The notes below the pieces were generated by a model. The model worked only from the letters and a program-made list of their open reading frames with translations, ran no database searches and was not told the DNA's origin. Below, piece by piece: positions 1 through 21,997 of a stretch of DNA of 64,000 nt. Origin of the DNA: Struthio camelus (lineage: Eukaryota; Chordata; Aves; Struthioniformes; Struthionidae); contig NC_090947.1 of assembly GCF_040807025.1 (NCBI RefSeq), positions 310,001 to 374,000 on the forward strand, read 5' to 3'. The stretch's first letter is position 1. The number at the start of each line of letters is the position of its first letter. The translations under genes were made by a program, and so were the position numbers.

Positions 1-3000
1 ATGAACACACATTAGGAGACCTTTTAAAAATCAGTGGCCATAGACTATGCTTTTCTACTATTAAATAGAATACAATAAGTGCATAAATTCACATCATGTA
101 CCTGTCCCGTTCTCTAATCCTTTGCAAACAAGGGCGGTTAGTTCAGGGTCTCTCCCAAACAGTTTGTTTGTATTTGCTGCCTTCTTCCTTCTTGCAGGAG
201 GTGCCCTTAATGCCGGCAGCAGCCTAAAATATCCAATAAGATGAGTTTGTTCCCATGCTGGCAATTACATTAGGGACTGCTGGGTCATCCAAAATGCTGG
301 GCATCTGGGTGCATAAAATGGTTTCTTACTGGAGGACAATGTAAAAGAAGGAGAAAGTGAGGTAGTGAGAAGAGCAACCCTGCTGTTTAGGCATGCCTGG
401 CGCTTCTCTTGTGCCAGCCGTGAAAGCAGGTTTTGGTATAAAAGAAGAGGCTTCTCAGGTAGCTAAATACAATCTGAAGTAACTGTGAAAACAGACAGCG
501 CTCAGTTTCCTTGGAACTGGAGGATGTGAATTTCAATTTGCCCTGTAAAGCCACATTCTTTGCCTTAATACACAGGGCTCCTCCACATTTGAGCATATCC
601 AAGTCAGTTCTTGTCCAACCCAGAGTGCTGGGGGGAAAAAAAAAAGCTCAGACGAATGCACACTATTTAGCAGCTCTTAGGAGAGCATCTGGCACCCTTC
701 TACCTCTGCAGAAATGTTTATAGACCCTAAACGCTGTTCTTATCAAACAGAAACATCAGCTTGACCAAAATCGAAAAGGAATGAGAAAAAAAGTCCTACA
801 ATTCTGGAATAATTATTTGCTTTGGTTACCAAAAAGATAGATTGGCGCCCTGAAAACAGTGTCGGGAGAAAAATGAATCTGACGTGTCTGAAACCTGCTA
901 CAATGAGATCCATCGATTTCCACAAGTGGGCAGCAAGAATTGAGTGTGGGGAGTACCACAGATACCTGCCCCGCTCCTATACTCATTCCCTAAGGATTTA
1001 GGAACAGGGTACTGAGATATAGAAACGTTCAGCTTGACCCAATACAATTACTCTTAGGTCACCAAGACAACTGAACACTGAAGAATAACTCTACAGAGAA
1101 CTTGCGTTGCTGCAGGTCCTGTCGAGGCCAAGCAGCAAGGCAGGCCATGGTGGGCCCACAGACGTCAGATTGGTGGTTAGGATTTCAAGATAACTATTAG
1201 CAGCACCAGGAAAATGATAAACTTGTATCAAGCGCTTTTAGCAATTTTTCAGTTGCAGCGACAGTTTGAAGAAAGTCTTTACAAAAACCTCCTCTTCACT
1301 TTGCTGCTCCACCTTCACCATCACGGCCAGTCCTTCACCAAGCAGAATGAGAACAAGGCCAGCAGCTCCTTCATGCAGAGCTCCAGCATGCCCTGGGGAA
1401 AGCAGATTTTCAAGGCTATCTCAGGATAGCTCAGTGGAACAATTTCTATGTTACCTAGAAAACAACAAAAGAGGAACAAAATAAATTATACAGCAGGTGA
1501 GCAGAAGAAAAGGATGGCCCAACAGCCTTCAAGGTTGTGCTGGCTTCCTCTCCAAAACCCGCAAACTGATCGGCAAACGTCTCGGGTTTTGGTGCCAGAG
1601 TCCCGTCCCCAGCGATGCCAGACCAGTTCATAGCAAAAACAAGACAGGATCGTCTGCAATAAAAACAAATGCAGCATCAGGGTGCCCCCAGGTATCATCA
1701 GTATCACCCTCCCACCGCAGCCACGGCAGCACTGACCGGAAATTGCAGGGCACATGGCTGGCAATGGGTGTTCGTACAAACTTGCTCTTATGCCTCTGTT
1801 TCTAGGCTGCCTACCCTGACTTAGACCCGCTTTTAACCAGCATGCTGCTGTAAGACCATGCAGGAACACCAGAGTTTGCATTAAAAGATCTGGTGCAACG
1901 CCCATACGGAGCACCGGTTTGAATTAAATTTGATTAAATCTCGCAAATTCCATCAGCTGGCAGTCATTGTAACACTAAACGAATACGGACAGTATGTAGT
2001 GGTTGTTAAAGCAGTTCAAAGAGGGATTTTTTTTTCTCCTAACTTCATACAGTGTTATTAAAATAAATAATAATACCTGAAGCGTCCTTTTTAGAAAATG
2101 CTACTTGGTGGATTGTTTGTCTTTAACAGGCTATATTTGTTTCTAGGATCATTTGAAGGAATTTTAAGCTTCTACCAATCAGTAATAGCAGTTAGCATAT
2201 ACCCCCAAATATGTTGCAAGGGAAAGCAAAGGTTTTAATCCATCTTCTTACCAGAAATATCTACATAAGCGTATATGAACTTGTAAAACCATGCAAAATC
2301 TTTGGACATTTGAAACACAGGTTTTCAGATAAGGCTCTTCTCTCCGAAACATAGTCATTCTTTAACACCACCGAATTTCCCATTCCAATTCTGACACAAC
2401 GAAAACAGACAGCAACACAAAAAGAACATTATAAGTAATTTTTTTCAGATGGGAAAACTGAACTGTGACTTGTCAGGGCACAAGGATGGTTCTTTGTGGC
2501 CTTGCAAGCCCGAGTTTTAGATAAGACCAACGTATTCCAGTTTTTTTCCTCTGCTGTGCTCTAAAAATAACTGGTGAGTTAAGAAAAGGGTAAACATTCC
2601 CAGCTAGATAAGATACAAGGTGTTTTCAGCCATTAGGATAAAACCCAAAAAATGTACTGGGCTACCTGTTTGGGCTTTTCATACTGGCAGTGGCTATCAA
2701 GAAGGCCCACAAAATATTAAACACTTTCTTATGAGAGATCTGGCATGTATTTGTTTCTATTAATTTTCAGAGAAGTTGGTTGATGGCAGATGTCTCCATT
2801 GTAAGGTATTTCTGGGGTGATTTTCCTCCTTACAGTTAGGGAATAATAATTGCAGCCAGTAGCAACGTGGCGTCAGGACTCTGCAAAACCATCCAGCCAG
2901 TAACGGGACGCAAAGCCCACCCTGTTCATAGCGAGCCTTTGGCAAATACAGCCGGACCGCTCCAAGTCAAAAAACTCACAACCAGTCAGCACAATCCTAA

Positions 3001-3940
3001 CCAGGGAGAGAGTAGGACCGGGCATAATCAACAGCCCTCCAGCCCCAAACTCACCCGTGTTCACGGCTGCAGAGCTGAGTCTGGGACTGACCCAACACTG
3101 TCAGCCTTATTCTGCCCCGAGGAGGTGCCTGGAGCTCAAAACTGAGAAATCAGAAGCGTTTCGGACAAGGGTGTTTCGGACTCCCCAGGTGTCTCACGCT
3201 CCCCGGGGAAGCTCAGCAAGGGATCTGCAGCCCAGCAAGAGGCTGGTGTGGTGCCTGCAGGCATCTCGGTGGCCGGAGGTGGGGGATCCAAGGCATGTCG
3301 AGCCAAGCAGTGCCAGGAATGACAACCTCGCAGCGCCCAGGGCTGGATTTAGGACGAGAATCCAGGTGTCCCAGCTGCCCAGTTGGCACCTGAGCCACCA
3401 GAGGTAAGCAGCTCGCTGCAGCTGCCAGCCCCCACAGGTCTCAGGGCCTCCACAGCCATTTTTGCAGTTAATATTTTCTGCAACGTCGCACAGAGCAGAG
3501 CTCCCAGATGCCCAGGCTGAGCTGCACATGCATGCCCATCCTTCCTTTCCCCCTCGCTCGCAGCTACCGCCCAGAGCTCAAGGATATTTTTTTTCCTCCT
3601 CACCCCTTACCCAACTCCTCTTTGCTCACCTCCCACTTGGCCGCCCCTCACCATGCCACCGCTGTGAAGCGGCCGTGGGGGAAGTGGGAGGGAGCTTGGC
3701 AGAGAGCACAAGGAAGGCAGGTGCCAAAAGGAGCCAGGAGTTTTCCCGTTTTGCCTCCTTTCACACCTTTATTATCCAAGAGCTTAGGATAAATCCACCA
3801 TGAGCATCTCCAAATGATGTCAAAGGCGGTGAAAAATTTAAATGACACTGGGGATGATTTTTGCTTCTATCCCCTCTCTGCTAAACTGCATTGAACTCAT
3901 GAGACCCACGGTGACAACGCTGTGTTTGGAGAGGGTTGCT

Positions 3941-4000
3941 ACATATATATATATACACATATATATACATATATACATATATATACATATATATATATAT
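3941..4000. repeat. AT/ATAC microsatellite
   Basis: Sixty bases of alternating AT interrupted by ATAC units, followed by a short T run. Simple-sequence DNA with no sign of coding use. Confidence 0.9.
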
Positions 4001-5640
4001 TTTTTTTAAGATGGGGAGCAACAACTCACATAGGTTGAAGCAGAGCAAAGGGCAGGCACAGCCTTCAATTACTTTTAGAGCTCCAATGCATTTGTTTACC
4101 ACGAATCCCTCTTCCTGTGGCAGTAGGACATGACACACCTGGGGAAGAGCCAGACCCCAACAGCACCATGACAGGGACCAGGATGACGCACATCAGAAAC
4201 ACCTCTCTTCTGGGGCCATCCAGCCCTCTCTGGGGACTCCTCTGTCACACCTGAGCACCAGACCGCCCCCCTTCTCCTCTGTACTAAGCCAGGCTGCCAA
4301 CAGAACAGTCTCCCTGTGGAAAAAACCTTATCACACATAGAAGGGGGCAAGCAATCCGCAACGAGGAAAAAGTGAACATTTATCTTAATTTCTGTTTGTA
4401 AGTGCAAGGCAAGATGACAAACCTGCACATGATAGTCCCATTTTTTTTTTCCTCCAAAAAAGGCATCATAGGCCCTGGGGGAAAGACAGGCTGAACCACT
4501 GGTGCCAGGAGCCATTGGCTCTTTCTTGAGCTCTCTTGCTTACCTTGGCTTTCCCTGTGCAGAAGTTAGATTAAGAAATGATCATCACACAGTAACTCTG
4601 AGGTAGGGACATTTCTGGTTTTTTCGGGCAGGGAAAGGATGAAGGACAGTTGATGTTCAGAAAACTTCAGTGACTTTACCATGCTGTAGTTCTGGCACAC
4701 GGTAGGATAGATTGGAGAAGCCAAATTTCCCAGCTTGTGGGTTGCCTGGCCTTTGAGTCGTGACACCTTAAGAGTACCTCATCGTTGGTATTTAACTTCT
4801 CCAAGGTTGTCAGTTCAACTTCCAAAGGTCATATCACAACTCAGCCAGGGACCTGCTATCAGACACATGAAGTAAATGAGCTGAGAGCCAAGAGTAAGTG
4901 TCCTTAAAGCTATTCTTCTAGATGCTCCCGTGGTTTAACACACTGACACCATCACGATCAAAAATCCATTATCTGTATCTGAGGTACAGGAAACAGCTCT
5001 CATACTCTGCTTAGGAATCATAATTATGGTCTTGTACTCTACCCAGAAACCAGATTAGTTTTAGAGCTGGACATGGTGCTTCTGCTTGTGGTAAGGAAAA
5101 GGTCATATTGCCAGGAAAGCCAGCTGCCAGTGACCCAAAACAAATAGAAAGTCCAGCTTCCTAACTTTGGATAAAAGTCCAGCTTCCTAACTTCTTATAG
5201 AGAATCGGTGTGTTTATTAAATTGACCAGGACTCTTTTGGAAATCAATTTAAGCACAACTAGAACCGCTGCATGAACAGCAAAAGCTGCAAACTTTCCAC
5301 GTGCACGGAAACAAACCAATAAAAAGGTATGAAAAAAGTTTTACTTAAGTATCAAACTTTGGGAGCTCCTTGGTGACTTTTTTGGTCTTTGTATTTCTTG
5401 TCTATCGTGATATGATCATATATATGATATGCAGGGGGATAAGAAAGTGCTATTAAATCTTACTTTAAGAGTAGAGCAGAAACTAGGTCCAAATCCCCAT
5501 GAGTATTTAGGGATCCAAACAACCTTGGAAAGCCTTGAGAAGAAAGCATTTCTATGTCTTGAGCTCTGCCCAAGGAAATCAGATGAGGGTGGGGGAGCCG
5601 GGTTTGACATCATGTCTCCTGGACCCGAAATGTCTGACCT

Positions 5641-5666
5641 CCCCCCCCCCCCCCCCCCCCCCCCCC
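5641..5666. repeat. Poly-C run (26 C)
   Basis: Uninterrupted run of 26 cytosines flanked by TGACCT and AGAAAC. Such long homopolymers are prone to length error in sequencing, so the exact length should not be trusted. Confidence 0.9.
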
Positions 5667-6766
5667 AGAAACAGGACAAAAACAAAGTTCAGGCTGAAAC
5701 CTCAAACTAACAGGTTTGGTTTAGTTTTAAAGAGAAGCTATTTGCTGCCTAGATCAGATAAAGCAGAGATATTAATGTCACTCATTAGCTTTTAGCCCAT
5801 GACTCTCCCTCTGCGTAAAAACGGAAACACTTTCCTACCCCAAAGCTGAAGGAAAGTTCCTGGAATTCCAAGGGAGGAAGGAAGATAAACAACGTTCAAC
5901 ATTTTAGGGTCCTGCCTTGCAACTTTTACAATCATAATTTTGTTTGGTGAAAGGGCAAGATGTTCTCAAGCCAAAGACCTAGGTGGAAACCAAACAGCGA
6001 CATCCTCTTAGGATGCACAAACCTGTAACACTTCAATCAGTGCAGCTGCAGTTGGAAGAAAGCTCGTTAAACACCGCTGCCTGCTTGCGATCTTGTGCAA
6101 AGATGAAAACAAGATCATCTGTACAGGGCATTAATGCAGCTAGGGAACTCCGGTATCGAACATCACAAATCTTTGCCCCTTTACTAACCAAAGTGCTGGT
6201 AATGAAAACATGATCACAGTGCTGAAGCGGCTGCTTCTTTGCAGCACTCCGAGGGACATCATGTTGTTTCGAGCGTTAAGTAACTGCATACCATTGAAAA
6301 AAAAGAAACAAAACCAAAAAACCCTTGCAATAATATATTGAAAGGACACTGGTTTTATCAAATTCTCCTACAATGACTTAAAAATACCTTCCTGTTTTTG
6401 ATGGAGAACATCGAGGTGCTTTAAATGCACAGTATTATCACAGACAAGTTTAAAGGAGCCCAGAATTTGAAAAAGGCAAACAAGGCTGTCAAAAGTCCAA
6501 GCTGAGTTTGCTTGAATAAGCATTTCAAATTTAACTAGGGCAAGAAGATGGAGCATACTCTCAGCAAGCCTGGAGACTGCACCAAACAGCAAGGCATACG
6601 CTGGAGGGCAGAGCAGCTACTAAGAGGATGCAAAAAAACTGAGAGGTGAGCCAAACCAGGCTACAGGATGTAGCTGGCCAAGCTCCCCACTACCTGGGAC
6701 GCACACCGGGGCAGGCCAAGAAGGGACCAGCATACAGCTACTTACCATACGCAACACCATTAGTAA

Positions 6767-6772
6767 TTTATT
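6767..6772 (-). terminator. LSS: Candidate LSS polyadenylation signal (AATAAA)
   Basis: AATAAA on the minus strand, about 930 bases beyond the LSS stop codon. It is the first canonical signal I find downstream of the stop, which would give a 3' UTR of roughly 0.95 kb across 6,750-7,701. Assignment is inferred from position only. Confidence 0.45.
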
Positions 6773-7701
6773 TTGTCATTCAGCACAACTTCCAGCTCTG
6801 AAGACAAAAAAGAAAAGCCCAACACACCACTGCTCAGAGGCAGCCCTCACCTCTCCTCCCTGTGACGGAGAGGGCCGGAAGGCACAGACGGCCTCCAGCG
6901 CAACTCATCCACGCTAAAAGAACTAGCGTGCCTGCTGCACTGGGGAAAGGCTGGAGCCTGGGAGACCCGGACTGCACCCCTGACGCTAATCACCTCAGTG
7001 CTTTCTGCCTCAGTTTTTCTGGCCAGTTTTTCAAAGCAGGAGCAATGCTGGCGACTTCCTCCGTGAGGCTCTGGGAGGCCAGGTACCACTGGCTGGGTGG
7101 GGGGCAGAACAGCAGAAAAAAGGGTGAAGCACTTCTCTTCCCTAACCAGCTGCGGGAGACAGATGCCCCTCCCCTCCCAGTGGAGGCTCCAGAGGAAAGA
7201 GCACTTCAAAGGTAGTTTTTGGCACTCATACAGCAGGGCGTGTGATGCACCCCCATCACGATGCTGGGCACAGGGAAAGCCCAAAATCCCACACTCTTGC
7301 TGCAGACAGGCAACCTGAGAGAGCCAGGACAGCACAAGGGGAGGATACAGACAGCTTTACTCTAGCCAGGATGAGAGATCAAGCCTGTCTAGATGTCTAA
7401 TACAACACAGCTGGGCAGCTTTCTCTTTTGGATCAAATTGGTGATCTGAAAAAGGTGCCTCAATGCATGCGCTGTAAGGCGAGAGAGTCTTTTAAAAAGC
7501 TGATTCTTAGAAAAGGGTCAACAGAAAGCAAATGGGGACCCAGTGGCACCATGTGGCACTCTCTTCCCTGGGAGAGGCAGTGGTTCAGGGCTGCAGCAAG
7601 ACAGGCGTGTAAATACTGCAGAAGGAAATAACCCTGTGCCCCTACATGGCAAGTTATAGCAGAAACAATTTGGAGGCCACAGTGTCTGCAATGGCCTGGG
7701 G

Positions 7702-19330
<11,629 letters not shown>

Positions 19331-19360
19331 CGTTAGCCAACCGCCGCCAGTCACGCACTC
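19331..19360 (-). promoter_or_regulatory. LSS: LSS 5' leader / proximal promoter
   Basis: CpG-dense DNA directly upstream of the LSS ATG, merging into the 44-bp satellite. There is no TATA box. The start site of transcription cannot be fixed from sequence; it probably lies within the next few hundred bases to the right. LSS is a known SREBP2 target, but I find no clean sterol element here, only TCACGCACC-like near matches in the satellite. Confidence 0.4.
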
Positions 19361-19361
19361 G

Positions 19362-19671
19362 CCCGCGCTCCCTCACGCACCCGCCGCCCGCCATCCCGCC
19401 GCCCGCCCGCGCTCCCTCACGCACCCGCCGCCCGCCATCCCGCCGCCCGCCCGCGCTCCCTCACGCACCCGCCGCCCGCCATCCCGCCGCCCGCCCGCGC
19501 TCCCTCACGCACCCGCCGCCCGCCATCCCGCCGCCCGCCCGCGCTCCCTCACGCACCCGCCGCCCGCCATCCCGCCGCCCGCCCGCGCTCCCTCACGCAC
19601 CCGCCGTCCGCCATCCCGCCGCCCGCCCGCGCTCCCTCACGCACCCGCCGTCCGCCATCCCGCCGCCGAGC
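19362..19671. repeat. 44-bp tandem satellite upstream of LSS (about 7 copies)
   Basis: The motif CCATCCCGCC recurs at 19,391, 19,435, 19,479, 19,523, 19,567, 19,611 and 19,655, an exact 44-base period. Copies are nearly identical; the two nearest the right end share a C-to-T change (CGTCCGCC instead of CGCCCGCC). Read on the LSS sense strand each unit carries GGGATGGCGGGC, a YY1-like core, and GGGCGGGC, an Sp1-like GC box. Because 44 is not a multiple of three, open frames through it are incidental. Confidence 0.95.
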
Positions 19672-20174
19672 CGCGGCGCCCGGCTCCACCCCGCCCTGGC
19701 CCGACATGGCGCCACGGCCGCGGCCGCCAATGGGGGCCGCCGGGGCGGGCCGGCGCCGGGCTGAGGGGGCGGCGGGAGGGTGGTGGCTGAGGGGACCCGG
19801 TGGGGAGAGGCGGGACCGACCCCGCTGTCCCCCGCACGGGGCGGGGGGGAATTTGCCGGGCGGAGCAGCAGCCCCGAGGCTTTTCGGCTCGCTGGAGCGA
19901 TGCCGGGCAGGGGGAGAGGGGGATCCTTCCTCTCAACCGACCCCACCGGAGGGGGGGGGGAAGGGGCTGGGGTCCTCGGGGCGCCGAGCGAGGGGCAGGG
20001 CCGCTGCCCGCGGAGACGGGCGGGCGCAGGAGCGAGCCGGCAGCGGGAGACCCAGCGGTGCCCCGGGCCTTCGCCTCGGGCTGGCGCGGGGTGGGCCGGG
20101 GAGAGCAGCCCAGGGCCTGGGAGAAAAGGAGGCGGTTTGCACCAGAGCCCGCGTCTGGCCCGAAGAGCGTTTTT

Positions 20175-20180
20175 TTTATT
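20175..20180 (-). terminator. S100B: S100B (left copy) polyadenylation signal
   Basis: AATAAA on the minus strand, 211 bases past the left S100B stop codon, with the same sequence around it as the right copy. It implies a short 3' UTR of about 230 bases. Confidence 0.75.
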
Positions 20181-20390
20181 CCCCGGGGCGCCCCCGGCAG
20201 AAGGGAGCGAGCTGCCGAGACAGCTCTTTCGGCTGGCAAAGGGCGCGGAGCAGAGGAAGCTGCGGACGCGGAGCCGGCGCTGAGCCCCGCGTAGCTGCTC
20301 AGCGCGGCGGCTCTTGGCCCGGGAGGCGCGAGCCGCCCGGCCGTTGCCGCCGCGACGCGAGCCGGGGCTGCGGGGCAGCTGCCCGCCGCC

Positions 20391-20984
20391 TCATTCGCGC
20401 TCGAAGAACTCGTGGCAAGCGGCGGTGACCATGGCCACGAAGGCCACGAACTCCTGGAAGTCGCACTCCGCGTCGCCGTCGCGGTCGAGGGCCTCCATGA
20501 CTTTGTCGACGGTCTCCTGGTCCTTGATCTCCTGCAGGGAGCGGAGGGGGCGGCTGGAGGGGGCAGGAGCAGAGCGAGGGGCAGCCGGCAGCGCCCGGCT
20601 CCGAGGACGCTCCCGCTGCCAAGTGGCCGCTCGGACGTGTGGCGGAGGCGGGCGGGCGGCGGGGAAGGGGCCCCGGAGCCCCCCGGGGCAGGTTTCCCTC
20701 GCGTCCAGCCGCGGCCCCGTTGGCTCGTGTGCTCCCGCCAGCCGCGGAGCCGGAGCTGGAGCGTGCCGCGCGTCGGGGCGGGCAGCCCCCCCCCCGCCTT
20801 TCGCCTGCCCCCGTCCCGCCGGAGAGCAGCGTGGGGCGATACTCACGCCGAGGAAATGGGGGAGCTCGTGGTTAATGAGCTCCTTGAGCTCTGCTTTCTT
20901 CAGCTTGTGCTTGTCTCCCTCCTTGCCCGAGTACTGGTGGAAAGCATCAATGATGGCCACCATGGCCTTCTCCAGCTCGGACAT
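20391..20984 (-). CDS. S100B: S100 calcium-binding protein B, left (inverted) copy
   Basis: Small dimeric EF-hand protein, abundant in glia, which on binding calcium exposes a surface that docks target proteins. Coding exons are 20847-20984 (46 codons) and 20391-20531 (46 codons plus stop). The donor is GTGAGT and the acceptor CTGCAG. The product is 92 residues, the usual S100B length: [15 protein letters not shown] at the N-terminus, an S100-type first EF loop around residues 19-32, a canonical second loop at 62-73 ([12 protein letters not shown]) and the C-terminal helix [10 protein letters not shown] non-coding first exon ends at 21,320 with a GTGAGC donor, and the coding exon begins at 20,999, 15 bases before ATG. 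The protein is identical to the right copy; exon 1 differs by one silent change (GAT/GAC). It lies upstream of LSS on the same strand. All parts needed for expression look intact. Confidence 0.95.
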   Translation of the reverse strand: MSELEKAMVAIIDAFHQYSGKEGDKHKLKKAELKELINHELPHFLGVSIAPRCSPAGRGQAKGGGGAARPDARHAPAPAPRLAGAHEPTGPRLDARETCPGGLRGPFPAARPPPPHVRAATWQRERPRSRALPAAPRSAPAPSSRPLRSLQEIKDQETVDKVMEALDRDGDAECDFQEFVAFVAMVTAACHEFFERE

Positions 20985-21319
20985 GGTCGTGGTGCGGCCC
21001 TGGGGCGGGAGGAGCAGGCGGCGGGTGGGAAGCCGGGGCGGGTGAGCAAACGGCCTGGGGCGAGCGTGAAGCCCCCTGGCCGGGGCCGGGGCTGGGGCCG
21101 GGGCCGGGGCTGGGGCCGCGTCCTGGCTCAGCGCAGCCGCTCGGCTCCCGGGCTCGCCCAGCCCTCGGCTCTCGCCACGGCTTGGCCCCGTCTCTGCCAC
21201 CGACTTGGCAGAGCGGTCCCTGCTCAGCAGGTGCAGATGCCAACCCCCCTCCCACCCCCCCCGGCCGCCGCCGGGGCAGCTCACCCGCTGCAGCCTCGCG
21301 CGGCCCCTTCCCCGCTCAC

Positions 21320-21380
21320 CTCCCCGCTGCGGCGCGGCAATGCGGCCCAGGCGCCCGGGGAACGGCCGGCTTCTTATGGC
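21320..21380 (-). promoter_or_regulatory. S100B: S100B (left) core promoter and non-coding exon 1
   Basis: On the minus strand a TATA-like CATAAGAA (21,371-21,378) is followed about 30 bases on by GC-rich sequence and a splice donor CGGGGAG/GTGAGC at 21,319. The arrangement fits the short non-coding first exon typical of S100 genes. The same block is at 27,911-27,970 in the right arm. Confidence 0.55.
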
Positions 21381-21997
21381 AGGGGCGGAGAGCCAGGGCG
21401 CCGGGCCGCATCGCTGCAGCGCCAATGGCAGCCCGAGGCGGGGGTGCCCTGAGGCGGGCGCCGGGCCCGGGCTATGCTGCGCAGGGATGCTCGCAGGCAC
21501 GCGGCGCCTCCTTCTCCCTCTGCGGCAGGGAAGGCAGCTGCGCTGGTCCAGGCTGAAAACTGTTCCTCCCTGGGCACTCTCTGGGACCCACGTCGCCCTG
21601 GCTGGATGGCCCAGAGCAGGCTGATGGTCCGCCTACCTCTTTGCATGTAGGTGGGCCCCCGGGTCTGGAGGGTGAGTTGCGGAGGTGCTGGAGGGACATC
21701 CAGGTGCCCCAGGCCTGGGAGAGGTGCCCAGAGATGGGGATGTCCGTCCTTGTTGGGGGTTTCCAGCCTGGGCCAGGGGGGTGGCCGTGCCCCCTGCGGG
21801 GGGAAGTTGGAGGGGAGATGTCAGCAGCCCTTTCCCACCAGTGCGTCAGTGGCTGCACATGCAGTAACCCGGCTGGCAGAGGTAATGTTGGGGGGGAAGT
21901 GGAAGCGGAGGCAGCAGGAGCCCCACGCCTGTCCGTCCGTGCTGTCTGTGGAGCATAGCTCAGAAGTCCTTTCTGGCAGCTACAGAAAGCATTTGGC

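Larger units (their letters stand above)
1..6766. other. Intergenic region, no supported gene
   Basis: I see no gene here. All open frames are short and none resembles a family I recognise. The stretch is mixed AT/GC DNA with simple repeats (an AT/ATAC run near 3,941, a 26-C run at 5,641) and a small 17-bp direct repeat at 5,151 and 5,177. In human the DNA downstream of LSS holds SPATC1L and FTCD; I cannot recognise either here. One short minus-strand segment near 1,395 follows an acceptor-like site but could not be tied to any protein. Confidence 0.6.
19851..21997. repeat. Left arm of the S100B inverted repeat
   Basis: This 2,147-base block matches the reverse complement of 27,294-29,456. 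It starts with ATTTGCC and ends with ATTTGGC, and similarity stops abruptly outside both. Differences seen by eye: scattered substitutions, 5 extra bases near 20,250 (3' flank), 6 extra bases in the CCGGGG/CTGGGG tract near 21,100, and absence of about 26 bp present in intron 2 of the other copy. Outer-flank identity is about 99 %. The arm holds the whole left S100B gene plus about 600 bp of 5' flank and 300 bp beyond the poly(A) signal. Confidence 0.95.

Noticed and set aside
1340-1410. Acceptor-like CTTTCCCCAG on the minus strand followed by a short frame MLELCMKELLALFSFCLVKDWP in two parts before a stop
   Set aside because: It could be a terminal exon of a neighbouring gene, but it matches no protein I recognise, is only about 22 codons, and has no partner exon in view.
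20391-21500. Long frames (240-407 codons) on both strands across both S100B arms
   Set aside because: They are open because the DNA is CpG-rich and read through S100B introns and flanks. Their similarity between the arms follows from the duplication and is not evidence of coding.
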